Origin: Pyruvatibacter mobilis
GTDB lineage: Bacteria; Pseudomonadota; Alphaproteobacteria; CGMCC-115125
DNA length: 64,000 nt
Direction: 5' to 3'
NCBI RefSeq assembly: GCF_012848855.1
Contig: NZ_CP051630.1
Span: 3,079,501-3,143,500 of the forward strand
Below, in pieces: positions 53,010-62,225 of this stretch (position 1 is the first letter of the stretch; each line of letters begins with the position of its first letter). Below the pieces are notes generated by a model, which saw only the letters and a program-made list of their open reading frames with translations, did not search any database and was not told where the DNA came from. Position numbers and translations under genes: made by a program.

Positions 53010-53854
53010 CACGCGGCTCCTGAAAGCTCGATCTCGCCGTCGAACTCGAACTCGGCGGGGCCGGTCATCATGATGTGGTCGTCGTCGTTCCACAAAATAT
53101 GCAGCGGGCCGCCGGGCAGGTGCACAGTCACGTCGCGCTCCGTCAGCCCCTTGCGGGCGGCGGAGACGGCGATGGCGCAGGCCGCGGTGCCGCAGGCGCG
53201 CGTGGCACCCGCCCCGCGCTCCCACACCCGGGTGCGGATGGTGTTGCGGTCAATCACCTGGGCCAGCGAGATGTTGGCGCGCTCGGGGAACATCGGATGG
53301 TTCTCGAGCAGCGGGCCGATCTTCTCCAGATCATAGGCGTCCGCATCCTTGACCCAGAAGATCGCGTGCGGGTTGCCCACATTGGCAACGGACGGCGAAT
53401 GGAGGATGGGGGCGTCGATGGGGCCGATCTGCAATTCGATGGCGCGGGTGTCGCGGATTTCCTCCGCCAGCGGAATATCCTGCCAGCCGAAGCGCGGCAC
53501 GCCCATGTCGATGGTGATCTGCCCGTTGCCCGCGTCACTCGCCACGATGTCGCCGCCCAGGGTCCCCATGCGGATGTCGCCGGAAAGCCCTGCCTTGTAG
53601 AGATAGGCGGCCACACAGCGCGCACCGTTGCCGCAGGCTTCCACTTCTTCACCGGACTTGTTCCAGATGGCGGTGGTGACATCCGTCCCATCACGGCCGG
53701 GGCCGATCACCATGATCTGGTCGCAGCCGGGGCCGGTCTCGGTGCTGCCGATCAGGCGCGCGGCGTCGGCGTCCAATGCAAGCGCATTGTCGCGGGCGTC
53801 GATCACCACGATCTCGTTGCCGAGGCCATTCATCTTGTGAAACGGGACTGTCAT
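53009..53854 (-). CDS. dapF: Diaminopimelate epimerase
   Basis: A 281-residue enzyme converting LL- to meso-diaminopimelate for lysine and peptidoglycan synthesis. The two catalytic cysteines are C74 in EACGNGARC and C221 in TRACGTAAC. MTVPFHKMNGLGNEIVVID is the family start. First gene of the dapF-mtaB-ftsY-yciB unit. Confidence 0.97.
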   Translation of the reverse strand: MTVPFHKMNGLGNEIVVIDARDNALALDADAARLIGSTETGPGCDQIMVIGPGRDGTDVTTAIWNKSGEEVEACGNGARCVAAYLYKAGLSGDIRMGTLGGDIVASDAGNGQITIDMGVPRFGWQDIPLAEEIRDTRAIELQIGPIDAPILHSPSVANVGNPHAIFWVKDADAYDLEKIGPLLENHPMFPERANISLAQVIDRNTIRTRVWERGAGATRACGTAACAIAVSAARKGLTERDVTVHLPGGPLHILWNDDDHIMMTGPAEFEFDGEIELSGAA

Positions 53855-53950
53855 GGCCGCCTATATGGCGCTTTTGAGCGTGAAATACCAGAAACAGCCG
53901 CGCACACCGGCACATAGCTGTCATTCCCCGCGTTGGACCCCCACCACACC

Positions 53951-54054
53951 CCCTCTTGTCATTCCGCGACTTGATCGCGGAATCCAGGGCGGACCGTGGG
54001 GGAGGTGACAGGCTGCCCTGGACCCCGTGGTCAAGCCACGGGGTGACAAGAGGG
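53951..54054. repeat. Inverted copy of the palindromic repeat, next to dapF
   Basis: About 104 bp made of two palindromic halves whose outer ends are also inverted repeats (CCCTCTTGTCA and TGACAAGAGGG). 54012-54049 is an exact inverted match to 49611-49648. The left half uses a variant core (CCGCGACTTGATCGCGG). Confidence 0.88.
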
Positions 54055-54145
54055 TGGGCCAGGGCGCCGGGAAACGCGCCCGCCCGCACAATGGCGCTTT
54101 GGCGCAGCGCATGGCAGAAACGGGGCAACAAACGGGGAGGAAACC

Positions 54146-54982
54146 ATGCGGGAAACAATCGGCCGGCTGGTTATGGTCATTGGCGGCATCATGCTGTTCG
54201 CGGCGATGATCGGGGTCATCTGGCTGGATGCGCAGTTCGAGGAGCCCGGCGTGACCCATGTCCCATCGCTGGCCGATGAGTTGGGTGCCAAGCGCGTTCT
54301 GGCGATCTTCGCCCATCCCGACGACGAGCAGCTGGTGGCAGCCCTCCTTTCCCGCGCTGTTGAGGGCGGGGCTGAGGTTTTCATGATCACTGCCACGGCG
54401 GGTGAAGCGGGCACGCAGATGCCGCAGGTGGCCCGGCAGCAGGAACTCGGCATCATCCGTACCGCCGAGGTCCTGAAGAACGGATATGCGTTGGGGCTCA
54501 AGGCGCAGGAAGTGTGGGGCATGCCCGATGGCGGGCTTGAGCGGGATGTGCCGTTCCTGGCGCTGGTGATGGAGATCGTGAAGGCGTTTCATCGCTACGA
54601 GCCGGATCTCGTCGTCACCTTCTGGCCGGAAAGCGGGGCCAGTGCGCATCCGGACCACATGCGCATGGGGCTTGCCGCGCGTGAAGCAGTGCGCCAGTTC
54701 GAGGGCATCCACGTCTATCAGGGCCCCCGCCACGTCGCCTACACGCTGATGCCGCGCGGGGCCATGCGGTCGCTGGGCGGCGAGCGCGGCGCCTTCGTGG
54801 CCGACAACCAGCCCGACCCCACCCATTCCATGCCCGGCGACACCCATCTCAAACAGCGCGGCTGGGATTTGCATCACAGTCAGCGGGACTATGTCGCCCA
54901 CGCCTATGGCGCGCCCGCCAATGTGCTGTACGCGTTCTTCGACAAGGAGTTTTATTTCGTCGAAGAGGTTGGCGCCGAATGA
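54146..54982 (+). CDS. PIG-L family deacetylase, membrane-anchored
   Basis: A 278-residue protein with an N-terminal membrane helix (about 8-27) and a PIG-L/LmbE metal-dependent N-acetylglucosaminyl deacetylase domain. Metal-site motifs AHPDDE (56-61) and SAHPDHMRMG are intact. The family deacetylates sugar N-acetyl groups in GPI, mycothiol, bacillithiol and antibiotic pathways; the substrate here is unknown, and the active site would face the periplasm if the helix is an N-in anchor. It overlaps the DUF2804 gene by 4 bp. Confidence 0.9.
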   Translation: MRETIGRLVMVIGGIMLFAAMIGVIWLDAQFEEPGVTHVPSLADELGAKRVLAIFAHPDDEQLVAALLSRAVEGGAEVFMITATAGEAGTQMPQVARQQELGIIRTAEVLKNGYALGLKAQEVWGMPDGGLERDVPFLALVMEIVKAFHRYEPDLVVTFWPESGASAHPDHMRMGLAAREAVRQFEGIHVYQGPRHVAYTLMPRGAMRSLGGERGAFVADNQPDPTHSMPGDTHLKQRGWDLHHSQRDYVAHAYGAPANVLYAFFDKEFYFVEEVGAE

Positions 54983-56004
54983 GCACGCAGCATGAACTTT
55001 CTCCCGGCCCGCTGCATGATGCCCGGGGCCATCTGACCGAGGCGGGCTACGCGACGGACGAGCGCAAGCGCTACAGCCGCGCGGCCATCCGGGCGCCCTG
55101 GTACCGCATCAAGGAATGGGACTATTACGGCATTTTCGGTGACGATTACGGCATCGGCCTCGTCATCGCCGATAATTCCTATATGGGGCTTCTGTCGGTC
55201 ACCTGGTTCGACTTCACCGCGCGCACCATGCGCGATGTCGCGGCCATTCCGCTGTTCACCCGCGGGCAGCTGGGCCTGCCGGAAAGCGCGGATACGGGCG
55301 ATATCGCTGCGTCGCACAAGGGCGTGTCGCTTGACTTCCGCCATGTGGATGGCGGGCGGCGGCTGATCCTGGATTGCCCGGCATTCGAGGGCGGCAAGGG
55401 GCTTGCGGGCGAGATATTCCTCGCCCAGCCCGACATGGACCGGATGACCATCGCCACGCCCTTTCCCGAAGGCGACCGGCTTTTTTATTACAACCAGAAG
55501 ATCAACTGCCTCGCCGCCACCGGCGAAGTGACGGTAGCGGGCGTGCCCCATAGCTTTTCGCCGGACCGGCATTTCGGGGTGCTCGACTGGGGCCGCGGCT
55601 GCTGGGCCTATGACAATGTCTGGTACTGGGGCTCCGCCTCGGGCCTCGTCCAGGGGCGGCCCTTCGGGTTCAATATCGGCTACGGCTTCGGCGATACCTC
55701 GGCGGCGAGCGAGAACATGGTGTTCGTCGATGGCCGGGCGCACAAGCTCGATCAGGTGACCTTCCACATCCCCGAGGAAGGCTTTGACGCCGCACCGTGG
55801 CGGTTTTCCTCCAATGACGGGCGGTTCGAGATGGATTTCGAGCCGGTGTTCGACCGGGCTGCCTACACCAATCTCGGCCTCATCCGCTCCGACACCCACC
55901 AGACCTTCGGCCATTTCTCCGGCCGCGTGCGGCTGGATGACGGCTCGGTGCTGGAAGTGGAGCGGCTTCTCGGCTTTGCGGAAGAGGTGAAGAACCGGTG
56001 GTGA
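54979..56004 (+). CDS. DUF2804 family protein
   Basis: A 341-residue protein of the DUF2804 family, found in bacteria and fungi, function unknown. Characteristic blocks are KEWDYYGIFGDDYG near 46-59, and DRHFGVLDWGRGCWAYDNVWYWGSAS near 195-220, which resembles the lipocalin/AttH-like beta barrel of the carotenoid hydratase-related fold. ATGA coupling to the PIG-L gene suggests a shared pathway. No signal peptide. Confidence 0.87.
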   Translation: MSTQHELSPGPLHDARGHLTEAGYATDERKRYSRAAIRAPWYRIKEWDYYGIFGDDYGIGLVIADNSYMGLLSVTWFDFTARTMRDVAAIPLFTRGQLGLPESADTGDIAASHKGVSLDFRHVDGGRRLILDCPAFEGGKGLAGEIFLAQPDMDRMTIATPFPEGDRLFYYNQKINCLAATGEVTVAGVPHSFSPDRHFGVLDWGRGCWAYDNVWYWGSASGLVQGRPFGFNIGYGFGDTSAASENMVFVDGRAHKLDQVTFHIPEEGFDAAPWRFSSNDGRFEMDFEPVFDRAAYTNLGLIRSDTHQTFGHFSGRVRLDDGSVLEVERLLGFAEEVKNRW

Positions 56005-56009
56005 GGGGG

Positions 56010-56345
56010 CTAGTTGCAGCGCCTGGCCTTTAGCCGGTTGCCTATTTCCATTTCCAGTTTCCGCAAGTCTTGCTGTCTCGCCTCAGCATTCGTCACCCGC
56101 CTGACACGACGTATTTCTTCTGCCGTCAGGCTCTGAAGCTGTTTCTTCAGGCGATCATGCTTCCGCACGAGCAAGACGCCCTGAGTCACCGATACAACCA
56201 ATCCAACCAGCCCGGAAATTTTTGACGCGGGAATGCCGGTCGGAATGCCAGCTGCACCTAGCTCCTTCAGCACCTCGGATAAATCGGCGGAAACACGGCG
56301 CTTCATGTCCTGCGTGCGGCGTAACTGAAACCTTGCAGCTTCCAC
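56010..56345 (-). CDS. Hypothetical protein, helical
   Basis: Up to 111 residues (Met at 56306 would give 98). Sequence is basic and helical with a short hydrophobic stretch GLVGLVVSVTQGVLLV (45-60) and a charged coiled-coil-like C-terminal half. No known domain. Codon use is richer in A/T at third positions than the core genes around it, suggesting recent acquisition. Convergent with DUF2804, 5 bp apart. Confidence 0.5.
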   Translation of the reverse strand: MEAARFQLRRTQDMKRRVSADLSEVLKELGAAGIPTGIPASKISGLVGLVVSVTQGVLLVRKHDRLKKQLQSLTAEEIRRVRRVTNAEARQQDLRKLEMEIGNRLKARRCN

Positions 56346-56518
56346 AGCGTGGAAAGCCGCATTGGTTTCATCTCATACCTGATGGGCCCTGCCCCGCAGG
56401 GTTTGGCAGTCAGGGTGTTCTTCTGCCTTGTTTCCCGACACGTCTGCAATCTCAATCCCGTAATGCGTGTAGATGTGCTATTTTGCGGGCCTGAGAGGGA
56501 CCAGGGGATTACGCGCTT

Positions 56519-57643
56519 ATGCGGCGGGCGGGCACTTATCTTTTTGGCGGAACGCTTGTTTTTGCGGGACTGATGGCCGCGCTTCTGTGGGGGACATTGC
56601 CCCCGGCGCAGCCTGATTGGCGCCTGGCGTTCGAGGGGCTTGTGGCGGAAGGCGCGTGCTACGAGGCCAGCCGTCTTGCCAGCGATGTGGCCGGGGCTGA
56701 TGTCATTGAGGCCGCTGAATTGTTTCAGGCGCTGGCGGCGCAGGACCCTGACAGCCCGTGCCGGCCTCTGTGGAGGCCCGAGCTGGCGAACTCATGGCCA
56801 ACCGAAGACGCGTTACTGAGCGAGATGCGGATGGCAGCAGCCTCGCAGCGGGCGCGCCTGGCAGAGCTTGTTGATCAGCGCCGGTGGGCACCGGGCCGTA
56901 ATGGGGCGTTTTTCCACGATCTTGCCGGCAGGTCCGTCACCACCAGCCCGGACAGCGTCTTTGTGTATGACGCCTTTGATGCAACGCCCCTGTCCGCAAG
57001 GTGGCAACATGCCTGGTGGCAATTCACCTGCGGCCACGCGCTTGGCCGTTTCAACCGGCCGCGCTGGGTGTGGGTGGAAAGCACGCTTTTCTGGCTGCGT
57101 CACCCGGACGGGACGCCCGCACAGCGGGAGATCGAACCCTGGTACGTATTCGAGCAGACCTGCGCAGCCTCTGCCCTGGACCTGGCCCGGGAGCTTGGCC
57201 TGGACGCACCCGGACAATTGGGTGATCTGGCTGAGCACCTGCTCTTTGAAGCCCAGGCCAGCCGCGAGGCGCAGCTGCTGTCCATCACGCGCGCGCTAAT
57301 CCACGGCAAGTTCGGTTATGCCAGTCCGCAAACCAAGGAGGAGCGTGTGGCTGCTGCCCGCGATGCGTTGCTCTCGCTCGGACTGCTGACATGGGACGAG
57401 TATGGCCCGGCGCTTTCGTTCTATGGACGATTGCTGCTCAACGGCGGCCCGCCGGACTATGAAGATGTCAGCCTGGTCATGATTGCGAGGGACCCGCCAC
57501 TGTCAGACGGGCAATACGCCTACGGATTACTGCTGCGGGCGCAGGCGGCCGGGGAAGACGTGGAAGAAGACCTCGCGCGGGCTGAGGCGGGGCTGACGGA
57601 AGCTGAGAAGGCAGCGGTGATGGATTGGGTGGAGGGAGAGTGA
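56519..57643 (+). CDS. Hypothetical membrane-anchored protein
   Basis: A 374-residue protein with an N-terminal membrane helix (about 7-26) and a large extracytoplasmic region with four cysteines (C47, C81, C170, C212) that could form disulfides. The C-terminal part (about 270-370) is helical and Ala/Leu-rich, somewhat like degenerate Sel1/TPR repeats. No domain could be named. A purine-rich AGGGGA lies upstream of the ATG. Alone on its strand until the lipoprotein gene. Confidence 0.75.
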   Translation: MRRAGTYLFGGTLVFAGLMAALLWGTLPPAQPDWRLAFEGLVAEGACYEASRLASDVAGADVIEAAELFQALAAQDPDSPCRPLWRPELANSWPTEDALLSEMRMAAASQRARLAELVDQRRWAPGRNGAFFHDLAGRSVTTSPDSVFVYDAFDATPLSARWQHAWWQFTCGHALGRFNRPRWVWVESTLFWLRHPDGTPAQREIEPWYVFEQTCAASALDLARELGLDAPGQLGDLAEHLLFEAQASREAQLLSITRALIHGKFGYASPQTKEERVAAARDALLSLGLLTWDEYGPALSFYGRLLLNGGPPDYEDVSLVMIARDPPLSDGQYAYGLLLRAQAAGEDVEEDLARAEAGLTEAEKAAVMDWVEGE

Positions 57644-57742
57644 ACGTGGTGATGAGGGCGGCGCCGCAGAGATTTCTGACGAGGAGTTCCATTTTATAAA
57701 AGCAGCGGATTCGATGAGTCAGAAGCTGGAGGGTGAAGAGAA

Positions 57743-58000
57743 ATGAAGATGAAAGCGTTTGTTCTGGCTATCGGAATAGTCTCAACACTCCTGTTGGCAA
57801 GCTGTGAAGATGAGGGGCGGGAAGTCTACAGCTTGTATCGCGGTTCTGTATTTGGAGACCTTCGGATACATATGGCCACATTCGATGCTGATGAGGGTGA
57901 CGACTATAACTTCAACAACTGCCAGATCGCTGCAGACCTCTTTCAAAAGCAACCTGGCGTGATTGTTCCGTATTGGTGTGAGAAGGGACGGGCTCGCTAA
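57743..58000 (+). CDS. Small putative lipoprotein
   Basis: An 85-residue protein with a lipoprotein signal: basic MKMK start, hydrophobic FVLAIGIVSTLLLASC, lipobox LLASC with C21, then CEDEGREV. Two more cysteines (C60, C79) might pair. No known family. GGAGGGTGAAGAGAA precedes the ATG. Base composition is clearly more AT-rich than the core genes; may be horizontally acquired. Confidence 0.72.
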   Translation: MKMKAFVLAIGIVSTLLLASCEDEGREVYSLYRGSVFGDLRIHMATFDADEGDDYNFNNCQIAADLFQKQPGVIVPYWCEKGRAR

Positions 58001-58214
58001 GACCTCCTCCCGCTTGACCCCACACCCGGTTTCGCCCTAAAACCCTAGCCACTTTCCGAGACATCGTCTGTCTCCTTCGGCCAGCGGGCTTTCGCGTCCG
58101 CACGTCGCCACCCGTCAGCGCGTTGCGCCCACGGGTGCGTTACTGCTTTGGCTTGTCGGATCTTTTGGCGGTGTGTCGCGGAAAACGGTTTGAAACGGCG
58201 GATTTTCGGCGCGG

Positions 58215-59792
58215 ATGTTTGACACCTTACAGGAACGCCTGGGCTCCATTTTCGAGGGGCTGACCAAGCGCGGGGCGCTGTCGGAGAAAGATGTCTCCGA
58301 GGCGATGCGCGAGGTGCGCCGGGCGTTGCTCGAGGCGGATGTGGCGCTGCCGGTGGCGCGCGACTTCATCAAGAAGGTGACCGAGCGCGCTGTGGGACAG
58401 GAAGTCCTGCGCTCCGTCACGCCGGGCCAGCAGGTCATCAAGATCGTCCATGACGAGATGGTGGCGATGCTTGCCGGCGGCGGCGAAGAGGGCGCGCCCG
58501 CGCCGTCTTCGGACGATGCGGCGGATGACGCGGCGGGGATCGACCTTGCCGCGGTTGCGCCGGTACCGGTGATGATGGTGGGCCTGCAGGGCTCCGGTAA
58601 GACGACATCCACGGCCAAGGTGGCGATCCGCCTGCGCGACAAGGCCAAGCGCAAGGTGCTGATGGCATCGCTCGACGTGCGCCGTCCCGCCGCGCAGGAA
58701 CAGCTCAAGGTGCTGGGCGAGCAGGCGGGCATCGACACGCTGCCCATCGTCGCGGGCCAGGACCCGGTGGCGATTGCGCGCCGCGCCATGGAAGCAGGCC
58801 GTCTCGGCGGCTATGACGTGGTGATGTTGGATACGGCGGGCCGCCTTGCCGTCGATGAAGCGCTGATGGCCGAGATGGCGGAGATCAAGTCCGCCGCCAA
58901 TCCGCATGAAATTCTGCTGGTGGCCGACAGCCTGACCGGCCAGGACGCGGTCAACACCGCTGATCTGTTCAACAAGCGCGTCGGCCTCACCGGCATCGTG
59001 CTGACGCGCGCGGATGGTGACGGGCGCGGCGGTGCGGCGCTGTCCATGCGCGCTGTCACCGGCAAGCCGATCAAGCTTCTGGGCACCGGCGAAAAGCTGG
59101 ACGAGATGGAAGTCTTCCGCGCCGAGCGCGTGGCGGGCCGCATTCTCGGCATGGGCGACGTGGTGTCGCTCGTGGAGAAGGCCGCCGAGACGCTCGACGC
59201 CGAGCAGGCCGAGAAGATGGCCGCCAAGATGAAGAAGGGTCAGTTCGACCTGGATGATCTGGCGGAGCAGCTCAAGCAGATGGCGAAGATGGGCGGCATG
59301 TCCGGCGTCATGTCGCTGATGCCCGGTATGGGCAAGGCGAAGAAGCAGCTTGATGCGGCGGGCATGGATGACGGGGTCTTGAAGCGCCAGGCGGCGATCA
59401 TCTCCTCGATGACCAAGACCGAGCGCCGCAACCCGAAGCTTCTGAACGCAAGCCGCAAGAAGCGCATTGCCGCGGGCTCCGGCACCCAGGTGCAGGAAGT
59501 GAACCGCGTTCTGAAGATGCACCGTCAGATGGCGGATGTTTTCAAGATGATGGGCAAGAAGGGCGGCCGCAAGGGTATGGCTGCGCTGATGAACGCCATC
59601 GGCGGCGGTGGCGGTATGCCCCCCGGTGTCACGCCTCCCGGCGGCATGGGGGGCGGTATGGGGGGCGGTATGCCCGGCCTCGGTGGCGGCATGCCCGGCA
59701 TGGGCGGTGGTCTGCCGCCTGCAGGATCTGGCGGTCTTCCTGGGTTGGGGGGTGGCTCGCTTCCCGGACTGGGCGGATCGAAGAAGAAGTAA
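58215..59792 (+). CDS. ffh: Signal recognition particle protein Ffh
   Basis: A 525-residue SRP54 GTPase that binds signal peptides and 4.5S RNA. The NG domain has GLQGSGKTTSTAKVA, DTAGRLAVDEAL and the TRADGDGRGGAALS motif. The Met-rich M domain follows (about 330-450), then a long Gly/Met/Pro-rich tail of about 65 residues with GGGMPG repeats. Starts the ffh-rpsP-rimM-trmD-rplS cluster; no 4.5S RNA gene was recognised nearby. Confidence 0.97.
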   Translation: MFDTLQERLGSIFEGLTKRGALSEKDVSEAMREVRRALLEADVALPVARDFIKKVTERAVGQEVLRSVTPGQQVIKIVHDEMVAMLAGGGEEGAPAPSSDDAADDAAGIDLAAVAPVPVMMVGLQGSGKTTSTAKVAIRLRDKAKRKVLMASLDVRRPAAQEQLKVLGEQAGIDTLPIVAGQDPVAIARRAMEAGRLGGYDVVMLDTAGRLAVDEALMAEMAEIKSAANPHEILLVADSLTGQDAVNTADLFNKRVGLTGIVLTRADGDGRGGAALSMRAVTGKPIKLLGTGEKLDEMEVFRAERVAGRILGMGDVVSLVEKAAETLDAEQAEKMAAKMKKGQFDLDDLAEQLKQMAKMGGMSGVMSLMPGMGKAKKQLDAAGMDDGVLKRQAAIISSMTKTERRNPKLLNASRKKRIAAGSGTQVQEVNRVLKMHRQMADVFKMMGKKGGRKGMAALMNAIGGGGGMPPGVTPPGGMGGGMGGGMPGLGGGMPGMGGGLPPAGSGGLPGLGGGSLPGLGGSKKK

Positions 59793-59918
59793 CGACGAAT
59801 TTTCGCGGGCGAAGAAGAACCAAGAAGAGCAGCCCGCACATGACGAGTACGGATTAACGAGAATTGCCGCGCGGCCATGAGCGCCCCGGCAGGTGAGACA
59901 ACCAAGGAGACCTTAACG

Positions 59919-60347
59919 ATGGCACTGAAGATCAGGCTTGCCCGTGGCGGCGCCAAGAAGCGTCCGTTCTACCGCATCGTGGTGGCGGATGTGCGTTCCC
60001 CGCGCGACGGCCGTTTTGTCGAGAAGATCGGTACGCTGAACCCGCTCTTGGCCAAGGACAACGAAAACCGCGTCGTGCTCGACCTTGAGCGCGCCAAGTA
60101 CTGGCTCGGCCAGGGCGCCAAGCCGACCGACCGCGTGTCCCGTCTGCTGGACGCCGAGGGCCTTGTGAAGCGCGAAGCACGCAACAACCCGAAGAAGGCC
60201 CTGCCGGGCAAGAAGGCGCAGGAGCGCATCGAAGCCAAGCGCATCGCCGAGGAAGAAGCTGCTGAAGCCGCCAAGGCTGCTGAAGAAGCTCCGGCCGAGG
60301 AAGCTCCCGCCGAAGAAGCCCCGGCTGAAGAGGAAGCCGCTTCCTAA
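59919..60347 (+). CDS. rpsP: 30S ribosomal protein S16 with acidic tail
   Basis: A 142-residue S16. The conserved core is residues 1-85 ([20 protein letters not shown] start). Family length is usually 80-90; the remaining ~55 residues form an Ala/Glu-rich tail with APAEE repeats, common in alphaproteobacteria but long here. AAGGAG precedes the ATG at 59919; an upstream in-frame Met is not the start. rimM follows after 15 bp. Confidence 0.97.
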   Translation: MALKIRLARGGAKKRPFYRIVVADVRSPRDGRFVEKIGTLNPLLAKDNENRVVLDLERAKYWLGQGAKPTDRVSRLLDAEGLVKREARNNPKKALPGKKAQERIEAKRIAEEEAAEAAKAAEEAPAEEAPAEEAPAEEEAAS

Positions 60348-60362
60348 AGCGGTCATCGTCTC

Positions 60363-60932
60363 ATGGCTGACGGGTCCACGGACATACTTCTTGGCGCGAT
60401 CGCCGGTGCCCACGGGGTGCGCGGCGAGGTGCGGGTCAGGACGTTCACGGAGGATCCGCGGGCCATCGGCGATTACGGGCCGGTGCACACGGAAGACGGG
60501 CGGGTTTTTGTCCTGCGCGTCACCAAGCCGGTCAAAGGCGGCATGGCCGCGAAGCTTGATGGGGTCACGGACCGCGATCAGGCAGAGGCACTGAAGGGCA
60601 CGCGGCTCTATGTGTCTCGCGACGCGCTCGGCGAGCCGGGCGTGGATGAGGATGGTGAAGAGGCTTTCTTCCATGCAGACCTCGTGGACTGCGTGGTGGT
60701 GAAAGCCGATGGCGAGGAGATCGGACGGGTGATTGCCGTTCATGATTTCGGCGCGGGCGATTTGCTGGACGTCCAGCGCGCTGACGAGACCGGCAAGGGC
60801 AAGGCCCTGCTGGTGCCGTTCACGCGCGCGGTGTGTCCGGAGGTAGATATCGCCGCGCGCCGGATCGTGTGTGTGCCGCCTGCCGGTCTTCTCGAGGACG
60901 CGGAACCCGGGGAGGGCGAGGCCAATGGCTGA
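60363..60932 (+). CDS. rimM: Ribosome maturation factor RimM
   Basis: A 189-residue protein that binds S19 and helps 30S assembly. The RimM N domain begins [20 protein letters not shown] and the PRC-barrel C domain contains [11 protein letters not shown] and [20 protein letters not shown]. Overlaps trmD by 8 bp. Confidence 0.96.
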   Translation: MADGSTDILLGAIAGAHGVRGEVRVRTFTEDPRAIGDYGPVHTEDGRVFVLRVTKPVKGGMAAKLDGVTDRDQAEALKGTRLYVSRDALGEPGVDEDGEEAFFHADLVDCVVVKADGEEIGRVIAVHDFGAGDLLDVQRADETGKGKALLVPFTRAVCPEVDIAARRIVCVPPAGLLEDAEPGEGEANG

Positions 60933-61671
60933 GACTGCCTCCCCGGCCTGGACCGCCACCGTCCTCACCCTCTACCCGGAGATGTTTCCGGGGCCGCTGG
61001 GCACGAGCCTTGCGGGCCGTGCGCTTGAGGCAGGCACCTGGGCGATGGATGTGCACAACATCCGCGAACATGCCCATGACAGGCACCGCACGGTGGACGA
61101 CACGCCGGCGGGCGGCGGCCCGGGCATGGTGATGCGGGCCGATGTGCTGGCCGAGGCGATCGACGCTGTGGCCGACGGGCCGGGGCCGCTCGTCTATCTC
61201 ACGCCGCGCGGCGTGCCGCTGAGCCAGGGCCTTGTCCGCGAAATGGCGGCGGGGCCGGGCGTCCGGTTCGTGTGCGGACGGTTCGAGGGGCTTGATGAGC
61301 GCCTGTTCGCCACGCGGCCGGGGCTTGAAGTATCGCTCGGAGATTTCGTGCTCTCCGGCGGCGAGATGGCGGCGCTGACCGTCATGGATGCCTGCGTGCG
61401 GCTGTTGCCGGGCGTGATGGGGGCGGACGCCTCGGGCGATGAAGAGAGTTTTGAGAACGGGCTTCTGGAATACCCGCATTACACGCGGCCCCAGGAGTTC
61501 AACGGCATGGAGATACCGGCGGTCCTGACCTCCGGCCACCATGAAAAGGTGCGGGCGTGGCGTCTGGCGGAAGCCGAGCGCATCACCCGCGAGCGGCGCC
61601 CGGATCTCTGGGCTGCCTATGTTGCAAGGACTGCCGGCGCGCGCGACGTGCGTCCGGAACTGGATCATTAG
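60925..61671 (+). CDS. trmD: tRNA (guanine-N1-)-methyltransferase TrmD
   Basis: A 248-residue SPOUT methyltransferase making m1G37 in tRNAs. Knot motifs [26 protein letters not shown] and [15 protein letters not shown] are complete. The start at 60925 overlaps rimM. Confidence 0.97.
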   Translation: MAETASPAWTATVLTLYPEMFPGPLGTSLAGRALEAGTWAMDVHNIREHAHDRHRTVDDTPAGGGPGMVMRADVLAEAIDAVADGPGPLVYLTPRGVPLSQGLVREMAAGPGVRFVCGRFEGLDERLFATRPGLEVSLGDFVLSGGEMAALTVMDACVRLLPGVMGADASGDEESFENGLLEYPHYTRPQEFNGMEIPAVLTSGHHEKVRAWRLAEAERITRERRPDLWAAYVARTAGARDVRPELDH

Positions 61672-61697
61672 ACGATAAGAGAAATCGAGGGTTCGAC

Positions 61698-62090
61698 ATG
61701 AACATCATCGAAGAGATTGAAAAAGAGCAGCAGGCCAAGCTGACCGAAGGCAAGGAAATCCCTGATTTCCGCCCGGGCGACACGGTCCGCGTCAACGTGA
61801 AGGTGGTGGAAGGCTCGCGCGAGCGTATCCAGGCCTATGAAGGCGTGTGCATCGCGCGGTCCGGCGAGGGCCTGCAGGAAAACTTCACGGTACGGAAGAT
61901 TTCCTACAATGAGGGCGTGGAGCGCGTGTTCCCGATCTACTCCCCGCTGATCGACAGCATTCAGCTGGTCCGCACCGGTAAGGTGCGCCGCGCCAAGCTC
62001 TATTACCTGCGCGGCCGCCGCGGCAAGTCCGCCCGTATCGCCGAGCGCGTGGACCACAAGGCCGGTGCCAAGGGCAAGAAGAAGGCGTAA
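61698..62090 (+). CDS. rplS: 50S ribosomal protein L19
   Basis: A 130-residue L19. [27 protein letters not shown] and [15 protein letters not shown] are the family marks. A short Lys/Ala tail ends the protein. ATG 61698 matches the family start. Confidence 0.98.
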   Translation: MNIIEEIEKEQQAKLTEGKEIPDFRPGDTVRVNVKVVEGSRERIQAYEGVCIARSGEGLQENFTVRKISYNEGVERVFPIYSPLIDSIQLVRTGKVRRAKLYYLRGRRGKSARIAERVDHKAGAKGKKKA

Positions 62091-62109
62091 GCCCGTCCTT
62101 CTCCCTGAT

Positions 62110-62136
62110 GGCGGCAGGGTGTTTGTGCCTGCCGCC
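62110..62136. promoter_or_regulatory. Stem-loop after rplS
   Basis: A perfect 9-bp stem GGCGGCAGG/CCTGCCGCC with a 9-nt loop, 19 bp after the rplS stop. No T-run follows, so it is at best a weak terminator or mRNA-stabilising hairpin between the ribosomal and leu genes. Confidence 0.45.
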
Positions 62137-62154
62137 GGTGCCTATATGACCAGA

Positions 62155-62188
62155 CACCGGACAGCCCGCGTGCGAGCGGGCGCCGGTG
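62155..62188. promoter_or_regulatory. Nested hairpin in the leuC leader
   Basis: CACCGG/CCGGTG outer arms enclose a CCCGC/GCGGG inner stem, 38 bp before leuC. No leucine-rich leader peptide is seen, so classical attenuation is not supported. Possibly structural. Confidence 0.35.
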
Positions 62189-62225
62189 CCCCATGACTGG
62201 ATCCGATTGAAAAGGAAGCGAGCTG

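Noticed and set aside
58001-58214. Possible 4.5S RNA gene next to ffh
   Set aside because: The region lacks the GGAAGCAGC-type tetraloop and symmetric loop of SRP RNA on either strand.
62091-62225. Leucine attenuator or T-box before leuC
   Set aside because: Hairpins are present, but there is no leucine-rich leader peptide, no T-run and no T-box sequence.
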